A DNA stretch of 64,000 nucleotides. Source: Zygaena filipendulae. Its lineage: Eukaryota; Arthropoda; Insecta; Lepidoptera; Zygaenidae. A program made the position numbers and the translations under genes. The stretch is from positions 930,001 to 994,000 of the forward strand of contig OU015678.1 in the NCBI GenBank assembly GCA_907165275.2, in the 5' to 3' direction. Positions within the stretch are counted from its first letter, which is position 1. Each line of letters opens with the position of its first letter. The notes beneath the pieces were generated by a model. That model did no database searches, was not told where the DNA came from, and worked only from the letters and a program-made list of their open reading frames with translations. Of this stretch, positions 19,211-29,955 are shown piece after piece.

Positions 19211-19813
19211 ATATAGCTGTTCCCCGCGGTTTCACCCGCATTAATTTCAGAAATTCCGTGGGAATTCCCGGATGAAAGTACCTTACATATCTTTTTATGT
19301 ACCTCTGACAACGTGTAGTATGCAAAAATTCATGCAAATTCACCAGCTTAAATTTCGGAGTTCCCGCGGAAATTCCGGAATAAAAGTATCCTATGTCCTT
19401 CTCTGTACCACTGACAACGTATATCCAAAATTTTATGATGATCGGTTCATCCGTTAGGCGTATGCGAGGATAAGAGCTCGAAAGCGCATTTTCATCCGAC
19501 TTGCTTCAAATTTATCGTCACTGTTCAGCTCCTATGCGTCTTAGCGTTATGTTATATAACCTGCCCAGGAGTATGGACTACAATCGTACTAATTTTGGTT
19601 AAAATCCCTTCAGTAGTTTTTGACCCATGCGTGCACATACAGACAGACAAACAGACAAAAAATTTACTGATTGCATTTTTGGCATCAGTATCGATCACCA
19701 TTCATCCTCCAATATGAATTTTTATACCTATATATTCAATGTACAGAATTGACCACTCTACAGTTTTATTATATAAGTATATTATATATTATTATAAGTA
19801 TAGATAGAAAGGA
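19211..19813 (-). mobile_element. Helitron-like element, long variant with internal duplication
   Basis: Hairpin end CCGCGGTTTCACCCGC, one GGAATTCCCGGATGAAAG block, then a second GGAGTTCCCGCGGAAATTCC block, then the long-variant module from 19460 (GTATGCGAGGATAAGAGCTC) to the GGA end at 19813. The module matches 5737-6064, including TTGACCCATGCGTGCACATA. Confidence 0.7.
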
Positions 19814-20018
19814 TTTATTTTTCTTCTTAATTTAAAGCCAATCAAATCTTGTTGCAAATCTTAGGTGGTCGTTGAGGAAGAAAACTATTTCTCGGTTCGA
19901 GAAGAGGCAAGAGGGGAACTAAACTTTTTTTTAAATACATACATTTAAGTATTGATTTTGTTTTGTTATTTTGGTTAGATATTTTGTTGTTTTGTGTCGT
20001 GGTGTGTGTGTAAATAAA

Positions 20019-20055
20019 TATATTTCTATTCTATTCTATTTTATTCTATTTTGGT
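20019..20055. repeat. short TTCTA tail
   Basis: ATATTTCTATTCTATTCTATTTTATTCTATTTTGG: a short version of the pentanucleotide that makes the kilobase arrays at 6.7-9.7 kb, following AAATAAATA, again consistent with a LINE 3' tail. Confidence 0.5.
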
Positions 20056-20079
20056 TGATAATAAAAATAAATTGAACAA

Positions 20080-20413
20080 AATGGGGATGTGGACTACTTT
20101 TTAAAATCAAAATTCTAATTAGTCCGTCAGTTAGAAAATAAAAAAAACAATAGACACCTTTTTTTTGCTTTTTCAAATAAATTAAAATATACAGAGATAA
20201 AGCGTCTTAAAGTTTAGGGTGAGGGGGTCGTGACGTCACTAACCGCTAAAACCGCCATACAAACTGTCAGAATAGTGACGTCACGCGAAATTGCAACTCA
20301 ATATATCGCCGTTATTTTTTGATTACGTTAAGAAAGAAAAAATACGTGTCCAATATTTTTTAATAATCTACAAGACGGACTAAAAAATAAAAAATAGTCA
20401 ACATGCTCATTGG
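20080..20413 (+). mobile_element. TGACGTCA-type MITE (complete)
   Basis: Ends GGGGATGTGGACTACTTTTT and, reversed, GAGCATGTTGACTATTTTTT. Two TGACGTCA palindromes at about 20230 and 20276 within GGTCGTGACGTCACTAACCG and TAGTGACGTCACGCGAAAT. Very close to 2115-2445 and 1605-1940. Confidence 0.75.
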
Positions 20414-20513
20414 CAGACGTGTACCTTAGACCATATCTACGCTTACCATTAGACGAGATTATGAACAAAAATGTCTAACCAATCAGTTAAAAAAAAATTT
20501 CTCTCATTATATC

Positions 20514-20562
20514 CTATAAAGATATCCTATAGATATCCTCTAGATATCCTATAGATATAATG
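20514..20562. repeat. short tandem repeat (AGATATCCTAT)n
   Basis: Four imperfect units of TATAGATATCC type ending TATAATGATATCG. Confidence 0.6.
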
Positions 20563-20649
20563 ATATCGTCTGCGTTTATTATGGGATTTACTCGGGATTT
20601 CTTGGTTCTGTAATAAAATGTATCCAATACTATTTATATCTATCCCAAT

Positions 20650-20787
20650 ACTATCACGCGAAATTTCAACTCAATATATCGCCGTTATTTTTTGATTACG
20701 TAAAAAAAAGAAAAACTATGTGTCCAATATTTTTTAATAATCTACAAGACGGACTAAAAAATAAAAATTAGTCAACATGCCCCATTG
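20650..20787 (+). repeat. TGACGTCA-type MITE, right half
   Basis: Starts in the middle at TCACGCGAAATTTCAACTCA and runs to GACGGACTAAAAAATAAAAA and TAGTCAACATGCCCC. It matches the right half of 20080-20413, 240 bp away, in the same direction, so it may be a partial tandem duplication. Confidence 0.65.
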
Positions 20788-21185
20788 AATGTACGGAGGG
20801 AAAACTGACAAAACCGTCTTTTTTCCGATTGCCAACGAAAAATTATAGCAACGAAAGTCACATATTAGGAAGGCTTTTAAGATTAAGAATAAAATATTTC
20901 CAATACTGACGAAACGCTTGTAGAAAGTTCACATAACCAAGTTTATGTGCGTCAATCTCTAACCTTCAGAACGTCATTGTGAGTCAGATGCCCCGTAACC
21001 ATTGAACTATTCCTTATGATATTTCGTTAAAGTGGCTTTCAATGTTACAGTTATGACTAAAACGATCCGGTTAAAATTACCAAGGTTATCGCAGAGTTTG
21101 CTTTGTGATTCGGACCATGAATCTTTTGTGGATAAACGAAACGAAAGTGTGATCTCGTCAGCTCCCTTAGCCAAGTAGACATTTG

Positions 21186-21268
21186 GATGCCGATAAGCAG
21201 TAACATGTTAACTAAAAAAACAAGTTATTGATACAGAACGCTTTATGGAGAGTTATAGAACGGTGGCG
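21186..21268. repeat. GTTAACCCACA-type MITE, half copy
   Basis: ATGCCGATAAGCAGTAACAT, GTTAACTAAAAAAACAAGTT and AGAACGCTTTATGGAGAGTT match the right terminal part of the family in reverse. The other half is absent and is followed by a GC-richer block shared in inverted form with 42735-42830. Confidence 0.55.
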
Positions 21269-21354
21269 ACCCCTACGCCACAAGTCACGTACTACAACGA
21301 AGCGACGAGTACTGGCTATGGAAGTCCTGAATCGCGCTAACGAAAAATTGACAA

Positions 21355-21658
21355 AATCTTTATTTTTACTCCGTCCTGTAGATTCATAAAAAATATTAGA
21401 TAGGTACGTATTTTTTCTTTTTTTACGTAAGCAAAAAATAACAGAGATACGTGAAGTCGAAATGTCGCGTGACGTCACAAGCGGGCGCAGTTTTTACCTG
21501 CATATGACGTTACGAGCCCCCACCCCCTTTAATGCGCTTTATCTAAGTATATTTTCATTGATTTGAAAAAGCAAAATATACGTATCTATTGTTTTTTTAT
21601 TTTGTCACTGACTGACTAATTAGAATTTTGATTTTCAAAAGTCGCCAACATCCCTATT
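21355..21658 (-). mobile_element. TGACGTCA-type MITE (diverged)
   Basis: CTCCGTCCTGTAGATTCATA, TACGTAAGCAAAAAATAACA, GCGTGACGTCACAAGCGGGC, then a mutated second palindrome (TGACGTTACGAGCCCCC), and GACTGACTAATTAGAATTTT at the right end. Confidence 0.65.
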
Positions 21659-22314
21659 ACCTTATAACTCTTATCTGTTCTTTTGTTTGCACGTGTTTCA
21701 CAGCAGACCTAATATAACAATAGAAACTTCTAGAAAGAGATTATGATTTCAACGTAACCTCATCAATTGTAATTATAAACAAACACTAATTCAATTGTTT
21801 TGTCTATGTATATCTATACGTTCGTGACATCGGCCCACTTTGAGCACAACTAATTAGTAACTAATTACTATACTGTGACGTTGTTGTTGCTACTTGCTGG
21901 CGGTGTGGGTTGAATGGGAGACGTTTTGAAGGAACGTTCAAATCTCATCACAACATAAAAAGGTTATTGCACTGTTGTTGGAATGATGATATCCAATAAT
22001 AACACTCGAAAATATCATGGATAAGCATAACATAAGCGACAAAATCAATAGATTTGATTAAAAAATAAACTAGTTATAAACTGTTTAATTCTGACTATGT
22101 CTAACTCTTTCTAAAACGGAATTTTGTATGGCGGTTGTAGGGCGCTACAAGCCGAGTGACGTCACTATAGGACTAGCGCTTTCCTTGTCTAACTTAAACT
22201 TAAAGAGTCATAATTATCTCTGAAAGTAAAAAAGATATTTGTAAAAGAATAATGCTATTATACTACTAATACATAAAGGTTTATAAAATAATAATAAAGA
22301 ATAAACACTAAAAT
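21659..22314. other. AT-rich DNA without recognisable gene
   Basis: A short stretch at 22120-22165 (TTTGTATGGCGG, GAGTGACGTCACTATAGG) recalls the centre of the TGACGTCA-type MITE; the rest is anonymous. Confidence 0.3.
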
Positions 22315-22515
22315 TCCCTAGATATTATAAAAAGTTCTCCACGCCGTCTGTCTGTCTGTTTATTCGCGATAAACTCAAAAACTACTGAACGTATTATCAT
22401 GCAGTTTTCAACAAAAATAGAGTGATTCATAAAGAAGGTTTATATCTATAGTTTATCCTGGAATTCCCGCGGGAACTCTGAAATTACTGTGGGTGAAACC
22501 GCGGGGGACAGCTAG
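22315..22515 (+). repeat. Helitron-like element, subfamily C (complete)
   Basis: CTGTCTGTCTGTTTATTCGC, GATAAACTCAAAAACTACTG, ATAGAGTGATTCATAAAGAA, GGAATTCCCGCGGGAACTC and ACCGCGGGGGACAGCTAG|T. The start at AGATATTATAAAAAGTTC is diverged. Confidence 0.7.
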
Positions 22516-22556
22516 TTAATATGCGCGGACGGATCTAAATTATGTATTATATTGTA

Positions 22557-22740
22557 CTAGCTGTCCCCCGCGGTTTCACCCGCGGTAATTTCGGCGTAAA
22601 AAGTAGGTACCCTTTGTCACTCAGGACTACCGTAGCTTCCTATAAGTGAAAGAATTTTCAAAATCGGTTCAGTAGATCCAGAGATTACCCTCTACAACGT
22701 CACAAACTCACAAAATTTTGCTCTTTATAATATTAGTATA
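22557..22740 (-). repeat. Helitron-like element, subfamily B
   Basis: Perfect CCGCGGTTTCACCCGCGG hairpin after CTAG; then a deletion that joins TTTCGGCGTAAAAAGTAGG; subfamily B block CAGTAGATCCAGAGATTACC and the CTCTTTATAATATTAG end. Confidence 0.7.
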
Positions 22741-24318
22741 GAATAGTAGGTATAGATTTAAAGGTCATTCACCCACGTGAATCCCCGTTTGTATTAAAGT
22801 ATTTTTTCATTACTCATACTCGGAAAGTAGGTCTGAAGTTGCCTGAGAAGCGGGTTGAAAGTAACCCTTTTCAGCCCTAGGGAGAATCGCTTTCAACTGA
22901 CAACTGTCAAATTATTAAAAAAAAACTAGGTCTATTTTCACATTTCTATTGAACCATGTTTCAATTTTCTATACAGCCAGCGCGGTGTAAAATTGAAATA
23001 ATGTAAAGTTTAAGTAGGTATTAATTAAAATAAAATTCACTCACTTTTTCTTAAGCTAATTCCTATTTATATTTTTTTATTTTCTTTAATTAATACTTAA
23101 TAATTAAAGAAAATATTTTTTTTAGGTCGCCACAATGTAAATAAAAAATACTGGCTGAATAGCTAGCCGGCCAAAGAAAAAGAAATAGGTGGGAAAGTGT
23201 CAAGCGACTATCCGATCTTCACTCATTTTTTCTTTAGCTAATTCCTATTTTTATTTTGACTTTCCTTGCATTCGTAATGAAAAGCACAGTGTTACCCTCG
23301 GGAGAAAGACTTATTTAGTCCCGAGACGGTTTGGCGCCCGAGCGTAGCGAGGGCGCCAATAGATCGAGGCTAATTACTTATGGAGGCTAATTACTTTCAG
23401 CCCTAGGATAACAATGTACTATTTCATCACTGATACATTATAGTCGGAGAAACAAAAGTGTCCATACAAAAATACCTGTAAAGTGGAAATATACAGGTGT
23501 TTTTTTTTAATAATACACGTTTGGCATGAGAGCGCTGTGTCGTGTGCTTAAGCAGGATTTTTGAATATTCAATTCCAGGCTAGGTGTGTTCACAATCTTC
23601 GCCTTTTCAGGTCTTTATCAGGCTTAAAGCCAAAAACGGCAGGCTTTTATCGGCTGCACCGGGTTGATTTTTGTTAATAAGAGACATTGTCATTGGCAAA
23701 TCATTATTATAGACGCCATTATTAAAGAAGAAGATTGCCCATCTAGTCACGTAGGTAACATCAAGTAGATAAGCTGTGACTATAGCCTGTGAAAGTCCCG
23801 TTAAAATCGGTCCAGCCGTTTCAGAGATTATCCCGAACGAACAGACAGACAGACAAAAAATTTTTAAAAATAATTTACCGTATATACTTTCATACTTATG
23901 CATTTATAGTGAAAAGCTGTTGATTAAGAATTACAAACAGACACTTTAATTTTATTTATGTGTATAGATGTATTGAAATAGGTATATTTTTGTAATTGAA
24001 AATGTTTTTGGTAGTATATTATACATATATTTTAAAGGATCTCTTTTCAGATATAATGACGTGACATCAATATCTTTAGAAGTTTTATATTTATCGCGAC
24101 GGTTCCTTTGAAAGTAAAATGTTATAACAACATGCAACTATTAATAATGCATAATTAGCATAAAAATATTAATTACAAAAAAAAAACAAAACAGCTAATT
24201 AAAAAAACATGGATGATTAAATGGGTTGGATATAATTGCTTTTTGAAGGTGACTGAGCGCTAATTAGATTTCAGCACTGTTAATGTTCTTTTTTCAATGG
24301 GTATAGAAATATCTATAA
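22741..24318. other. AT-rich DNA, direct repeat and GC palindrome
   Basis: A motif CACTCA-TTTTTCTT-AGCTAATTCCTATT occurs at about 23038-23070 and again at 23219-23252. At 23332-23356 lies GGCGCCCGAGCGTAGCGAGG then GCGCC, a short GC-rich hairpin. At 23560-23600 a CATTCCAGGCTAGGTGTGTTC-like piece matches SINE-like DNA at 56624. No gene is seen. Confidence 0.35.
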
Positions 24319-24866
24319 CTAGCTGTCCCGCGCGGTTTCACCCGCGATGGTATTCTCCAAGGTATGAAAACCAAAATTGTAATTAGTCCGTCAGTTAGAA
24401 AATAAAAAAATAATACACACGTATTTTTTGCTTTTTCAATTTAATGAAAATGAACATAGATAAAGCGCATTAAAGTTTAGGGTGGGGGGCTCGTGACGTC
24501 AATATTCATTATAAGCGCCATACAAACCGCACCGAGTTGTGACGTCACGCGAAATTTCAACTCAATGTATCTCTGTCATTTTTTGATTACGTAAAAAAGA
24601 AAAAATACGTGTCCAATATTTTTTACTAATCTACACGACGGACTAAAAAAATTTTTTTGTCAAGTAGCCAATTGTTCCATTCAAACTTTGCAACCCCTTT
24701 TCACCCCCTTAGGGGTTAAATTTGCAAACATCCTTTCTTGTCGGATGCCTACGTCATAAAAAGAACATACCCTCCAAGTTTCAGGTCTCTACGATCAGCG
24801 GTTTAGGCTGTGCGGTGATCCATCAGTCATTCAGGGCAAAGCATTTTATTTATGTATAGAGTAACC
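24319..24866 (-). mobile_element. Helitron-like element, subfamily D, split by a MITE
   Basis: CTAGCTGTCCCGCGCGG end at 24319-24344, then the MITE 24345-24671, then GTTCCATTCAAACTTTGCAA, CCCCTTAGGGGTT, CGGATGCCTACGTCAT, ACCCTCCAAGTTTCAGGTCT and GATCAGCGGTTTAGGCTGTG to about 24866. Undisturbed relatives are at 53297 and 63487. Confidence 0.7.
24345..24671 (+). mobile_element. TGACGTCA-type MITE (nested)
   Basis: GGTATTCTCCAAGGTATGAA start and GTCAAGTAGCCAATT end, the same terminal sequences as in 1605-1940. Two TGACGTCA-type sites at about 24496 (GTGACGTCAATATTC) and 24540. It interrupts the Helitron-like element around it, so in this case the MITE is the younger insertion. Confidence 0.75.
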
Positions 24867-24968
24867 GTTTTTAATATTGAGTGTCAAGGGTACAAAAACG
24901 ACATAGGGTACTTTTTGTCCCGGAATTCCAGCGGATTTCCCACGGGTGAAACTGAGGGGAACAGCTAG
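24867..24968 (+). repeat. Helitron-like element, terminal fragment
   Basis: GTGTCAAGGGTACAAAAACG, GGGTACTTTTTGTCCCGGAA and GGGTGAAACTGAGGGGAACA then GCTAG|T. The TC end is missing. Confidence 0.6.
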
Positions 24969-25317
24969 TCTCTACATATTTTTTTAATTATTATTGCAGA
25001 AGTTTCTACCACCCCCTTTTCTACCCTTAAATCGGGTAATATCAGATTGGAATTAAGTAGATTTTCGGTAGTAATTTAACGCAACAGAAAAAAAGCTTGT
25101 TTTATCACATTGACATTTGACCTCTTAAGAATGTTGACAACCTGGTTTTGCTAAATTTGATTAATAAGTTTATGATAAAAGAATTATTATTATTAATGAC
25201 TTAATTAGAAGAGGGGAAATATACAAACGCTTTAGTTAATGAATGATAAAGAGCACCTGCTTTTTTTTACTTGTTTTTAGCTATTAACCAAAGCTACCGA
25301 TGGAAATCTATACTTAA

Positions 25318-25508
25318 CATTGTAAAGAGGTAAAGTTTTGAGTTTGTGAGTTTGTAGGGGGTAATCTCTGGATCTATTGAACTGATTTTGAAAATTCTTT
25401 CACTTGTAGGAAGCTTCGGTAGTCCTGAGTGACATAGAGTACTTTTTATGCCGTAGTTCCCACAGAAACTCCGAAATTACCGCGGGTGAAATCGCGGGGG
25501 ACAACTAG
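25318..25508 (+). repeat. Helitron-like element, subfamily B
   Basis: TTGTAAAGAGGTAAAGTTTT start, GATCTATTGAACTGATTTTG, GAAGCTTCGGTAGTCCTGAG and ATCGCGGGGGACAACTAG|T end. Confidence 0.7.
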
Positions 25509-25926
25509 TATAATACGAGTATAAATATAAAAAAAATATAACAGTAATTTATTCTAAATTTGAGGAAATTCATAATTTATAATGTGTAGGTATATTTATA
25601 TTTTAAAATAACGTTTAATAACACAAGTTTTTTTAATTTTTATTTACGTAGGATGTAGTTTAATTGCTGCTTTATATTTAACAAATATATATTTTTAGTT
25701 TATTTAAAGAACTTTTGCTCGAATATGTATAGAAGGTGTCGCGAATACGAGTTTGTAAATATTTGAATATAAATTTCAATATGGTCACGTGGGTAGAATA
25801 TAAAATAATCTTATGAAAGAGGGGAGGGCACAAGATGGCGATTATTACCGGCGCCAGAGCTGTGTGTCCGTCACAAAAGTTATACTACGCTGGATAACTC
25901 GTGAGTTTCATTATTTCATTACTCCT
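25509..25926. other. AT-rich DNA; GC-rich start of the 25.9 kb unit
   Basis: At 25834 an ATG opens a 20-codon frame (MAIITGARAVCPSQKLYYAG) in a GC-richer context just before the direct repeat. With the strong donor-like CAG|GTAAGT at 26245-26251 this might be a first exon of some transcript, but no coding continuity is visible. Confidence 0.2.
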
Positions 25927-26180
25927 GTCATGATTTAAAAAAAAATAAAGAATGTTGAATAATTTGTATAGGATCAGATAAATGTCAAGACACAGTATTT
26001 AAAGAATAATTTATTAATGTGGCAATATTAAGAAGCTGGTCACACAAAATACTGAACGGAATGGTGGGTGGAGATGCGTGGTGGGGTCGTCAGTTACGGC
26101 CTCCCTAAAATTAGAAAACGACGGGCAGATGATCGGAGCATGGATTAGAAGAAACACCTCTACAAAGTATTTTCTTAATA
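25927..26180 (+). repeat. 254-bp direct repeat, left copy
   Basis: TGTCATGATTTAAAAAAAAA to CAAAGTATTTTCTTAATA. By eye this is identical or nearly so to 29274-29527, 3.35 kb away in direct orientation. It could be a retroelement terminal repeat, but no primer-binding site, polypurine tract or gag/pol is seen between the copies, so a segmental duplication or a TIR-less element is as likely. Confidence 0.75.
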
Positions 26181-27244
26181 TCTCAGAAGTGTGTTCAACC
26201 TAAATACCCACAAAGCGGGCTGAAAGCAATGTGAAAAAAATCCAGGTAAGTTGTTATAAAAATATCTCTGATAATAAGTGTTTTATATTATAAAAATTAT
26301 TTTATATTAAAAAAGCGATCATTAATGCGGGGTCACACTTTATAATCGTGTAAAATCGTAAAGTTAAAGCTAAATTAGTGTGGAATTTGTTATTCAATAT
26401 TATTCGATTTGTTAAATAATTAGTTTCATCTACGTAAGGTTCCCCACATTTATTTTATTGAGTACCCACATATTTTTTTTTCTTTTTTCTTTTTCTTGAA
26501 AGCCTTACACAAGATGGTAACAGGCTTTATATCCGCTAATAAAAGCAAAAGGGGAATTCATAGTTTCGATTTTAACTATTTGAGCCTATTTTTTACCGAG
26601 AATTCATTTAAATCAAACAATTGAAAACAACAAGTGTTCTCTTTTATTCAGTAATAATAATTTATTTCACTACATGATAAATATGGTATACTTATAGTAA
26701 ATCTTGTAGTACCTAATCTAAATAAATTTGAATGTTTCACTTATGTTCACTTAGTATGACCCTTGAACAAAGTTCTGGATGATCGCTGCCATACTGTTAT
26801 TTTTGTCCCACCCACATTAATTTCATAGTTTCACAAGCTTAAATTTTATACAAAGTTGATTCAAAATTTTACCTTGCTAGTTTAAATAAGTTTAAAAAAA
26901 AAACATGCACAGGATTTTTGTATGCCTTGTTAGAAGTCGAACTTTGTGTTCAAATATACTTTAGTGAAAATTAAACATTGCAATTTATACCTAGTTCCGT
27001 GTACAAAATACAAGTACGATTTTCGATTAATAGTGTTCGTAAGCCACAAGCACATTTCTCTTTATTGCTTACGTAATAGACGTTTCACTAAAGGAGGTTA
27101 CATTTTTTAAAGTGATGAATGATGATATAAATGAATATTGTTTTTACATCAGTGTGTTTGATAATTTAGTAATTATTTAGTTATTGATTCTAAGTGATGT
27201 AATGGTTACATGGACCTATAAATGTTATGGGTCTATGGATGATT
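26181..27244. other. AT-rich DNA between direct repeat and minisatellite
   Basis: Has a consensus splice-donor-like AATCCAGGTAAGTTG at 26241-26255, and long AT-rich tracts. No protein-coding signature. Confidence 0.3.
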
Positions 27245-27540
27245 GTAAAACGTGAGCGTGCGTTTTATTTGAGGTATTTGGTAGACATGAGCGTGTGTCG
27301 TTATGGTAATATAACGTGAGCGTGCGTTTTATCGGAGTTATTTGGTAGACATGAGCGTGTGTCGTTATGGTAATAAAACGTGAGCGTGCGTTTTATTTGA
27401 GTTATTTGGTAGACATGAGCGTGTGTCGTTATGGTAATAAAACGTGAGCGTGCGTTTTATTTGAGTTATTTGGTAGACATGAGCGTGTGTCGTTATGGTA
27501 ATAAAACGTGAGCGTGCGTTTTATCGGAGTTATTTGGTAG
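27245..27540 (+). repeat. 64-bp minisatellite, left part
   Basis: Units start at 27251, 27315, 27379, 27443 and 27507 (CGTGAGCGTGCGTTTTAT), an exact 64-bp spacing. Each unit also has GGTAGACATGAGCGTGTGTC and GTTATGGTAATA. The fifth unit is cut by the hAT-like insertion. Confidence 0.9.
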
Positions 27541-28664
27541 CATAGCTGGGCACCGTTAATCAAATAGTTAACTTCGTTAATCGTTAATCCGCTACAAAAA
27601 AAGTTAGCTTCGTTAAACGTTAAAGCGTTACATTTCGGAAGAATTAACGCAAGTTAACGTTAATCGTTAATCCGTTAAAATGTGTAAAATTGCATTTTTA
27701 TATCGTTGCGTTAGTGAACTAATATAAACATGTTGGTTTAGGTTCTGGAAGTTAACAGGTTAGGAACAAAATAAAATCTCAAATGTGGCCATGGATTCTC
27801 ATTAAGACCGCTGAAATCCGATTCTATGTCTTCCATGATATGGTTTTACTACTACCTACACTGCACAGTACACTTTTTCTACCTAACAAAATTACACTGC
27901 ACTCTTCTTTAACAACACGCAAATGATCACTGACAGTAATTTATATTTATAACTAGCTGTTCCCCGCGGTTTCACCCGCGGAAATTTCGGATATCCCGCA
28001 GGAATTCCGGAATGCAAAGTACCTACCCTATGTCCTTCTCTGTACCCCTGACAATGTGTACCTAAGTATGCAAAATTTCATGAGATTTCACCGACGTTAA
28101 TTTCAGAGTTCCTGCGGGAATTCCGGGATAAAAAGTATCCTATTTCCGTTTCCTGGTTCTAAGCTACCTCCCCACCAATTTTCTGCTAAATCGGTTCAGC
28201 CGTTCTTGAGTTATAAGTGGAGTAACTAACACGACTTTCTTTTATATATAGATAACAAACGAAACACTCGTCATTTGAAGCACCGGCGCTAAAAGTACTG
28301 GAATGATTGAATTTTGAACGAAACTCAAACTCATCTCTTCGCAATTCATTTCTCACTCACACGCGCCGGCAAAATATATCAAGTTTTGTTTTTGTTTCAC
28401 TCGCTGGCACGCGCCACCCGGCGGCCGGCACTTGTCGTTTCATATTCATACTAAACTTGTCTGAACCTGTTTTTCACGCCACGCCGCGGTGCTGTGCGGT
28501 AAATAGTTGGCATTGGATTAACGATTAATGGACTTCTGTATGTTAACGGAAGTTAACGTGTCCGTTAACATTTTTAAAAGTTAACTTAAAAGTTAATCCG
28601 TTAATCAAAATGTTAACTTCGTTAATTAACGATTAACGGATTAACGAGTTAATGCCCAGCTATG
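27541..28664. mobile_element. hAT-like non-autonomous element with 8-bp target duplication
   Basis: 1124 bp. The ends are CATAGCTGGGCA and TGCCCAGCTATG, extended by repeated GTTAAT/ATTAAC words. The 8-bp host sequence TTTGGTAG stands at 27533-27540 and again at 28665-28672, so the insertion site in the minisatellite is exactly reconstructable. An 8-bp duplication and CA...TG ends fit the hAT superfamily. No transposase frame is present. A Helitron-like copy is nested at 27953. Confidence 0.75.
27953..28252 (-). repeat. Helitron-like element (nested, internally duplicated)
   Basis: CTAGCTGTTCCCCGCGG hairpin end, a first GGAATTCCGGAATGCAAAG block and a second GGAATTCCGGGATAAAAAG block, then AAATCGGTTCAGCCGTTCTT and a CTTTTATATATAGA end. 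It lies inside the hAT-like element. Confidence 0.65.
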
Positions 28665-28870
28665 TTTGGTAGACATGAGCGTGTGTCGTTATGGTAATAA
28701 AACGTGAGCGTGCGTTTTATTTGAGTTATTTGGTAGACACGAACGTGTGTCGCGATGGATATAAAACGTGAGAGTGCGTTTTATTTGAATTGAGATGTAT
28801 GATAGACACGAGTGTTTGTCGCGATGGATATAAAACGCGAGCGTGCGTTCTATTTGAGTAAGACCATGGA
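28665..28870 (+). repeat. 64-bp minisatellite, right part
   Basis: Resumes after the target duplication with ACATGAGCGTGTGTC. Further units start near 28703, 28767 and 28836 (spacing 64 then 69) and become diverged (GAACGTGTGTCGCGATGG, CGCGAGCGTGCGTTC). Confidence 0.85.
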
Positions 28871-28877
28871 TCAATGT

Positions 28878-28936
28878 TAAAGCTCTTGATGTTTTGAGTG
28901 AAGAAGATTCAAGTTCCGAATCTGATTCAAAGTAAG
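28878..28936 (+). other. short acidic Ser-rich open frame, possible terminal exon
   Basis: After the minisatellite a frame reads VKALDVLSEEDSSSESDSK and a stop near 28936. This composition is typical of the acidic C-terminus of nuclear or chaperone-type proteins, and a run of A residues follows 40 bases on. There is no good upstream acceptor and no recognisable family. It may be coincidence. Confidence 0.2.
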
Positions 28937-29273
28937 GCCTACGGAATTTTAAACAATGGCCGAATGTCATGATAAAAAAAAAAAAAAAAAAATTGTAATG
29001 AAGAAAATTTGATCAAACTTTACTAACTATTATTATTTGATTAGTTTCATAAAGATATATAACATAATGTAGAGTGTGTATAACATTTTGTGAATATTTT
29101 AATAAAGTAAATTTATAGTATAAATGAGCATATAAATACTTAATAATGAATTCATCGCTTATTTCATTTATCCTTTTAAAAGTACAATGTGTAATTTCCC
29201 TCAGATACATATTTGTCTGTTGGTTGAATTATTTGTACGTGCGCCGGAGGCTGCCCGACGTCGGATGGCCGAA
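28937..29273. other. AT-rich DNA with repeated junction word
   Basis: ATGGCCGAATGTCATGAT occurs at 28957-28974 before a poly(A) run and again at 29263-29280 at the start of the right direct repeat. The 250 bp between are AT-rich without a gene. Confidence 0.4.
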
Positions 29274-29527
29274 TGTCATGATTTAAAAAAAAATAAAGAA
29301 TGTTGAATAATTTGTATAGGATCAGATAAATGTCAAGACACAGTATTTAAAGAATAATTTATTAATGTGGCAATATTAAGAAGCTGGTCACACAAAATAC
29401 TGAACGGAATGGTGGGTGGAGATGCGTGGTGGGGTCGTCAGTTACGGCCTCCCTAAAATTAGAAAACGACGGGCAGATGATCGGAGCATGGATTAGAAGA
29501 AACACCTCTACAAAGTATTTTCTTAAT
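29274..29527 (+). repeat. 254-bp direct repeat, right copy
   Basis: Same sequence as 25927-26180 by eye, including CGGAATGGTGGGTGGAGATG and GTTACGGCCTCCCTAAAATT. The flanks differ from the left copy on both sides. Confidence 0.75.
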
Positions 29528-29955
29528 ACTCCTTATCATATCTGACCCCTTTATACTGACTATGTCCATGTTAATGTGGTAGTTGAGATGGCTATATATT
29601 ATGCGAGGCTAAAAGGGGCGGCTTAATGGGGAGAAGGGTGGCCGTTGGGGGCTTCGGCCCACGATTACATCTCTTACTAACTGAGCGTGGATGTCATAAT
29701 TTATATGTATCATCTAAATAGCGAAGCAGATTATCTCATATATAAGTACAAAAGGTATCTTTTATCGTACCAAAATTCTATTCCAGCTGGTGGCCGGATT
29801 CTTCCAGCATACTACAATAATTATTAGGTCGTAGGTAGGTATTATTTTGGCGTATTTAATTATAATTTTAAAGTTATACCTATTTGTGTATATTTATATA
29901 TCAAAAGTATGATAAGTATTTTTTATAAAGTTTAAAATCCAAAGTAATTTTGATA
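29528..29955. other. AT-rich DNA without recognisable gene
   Basis: No feature recognised. Confidence 0.3.

Noticed and set aside
27245..27540. CRISPR array
   Set aside because: The 64-bp units are contiguous with no variable spacers, there are no cas genes, and the context is a eukaryotic genome.
25927..29527. LTR retrotransposon
   Set aside because: Direct repeats are present but I see no TG...CA ends, primer-binding site, polypurine tract or gag/pol remains; reported as an open question instead.
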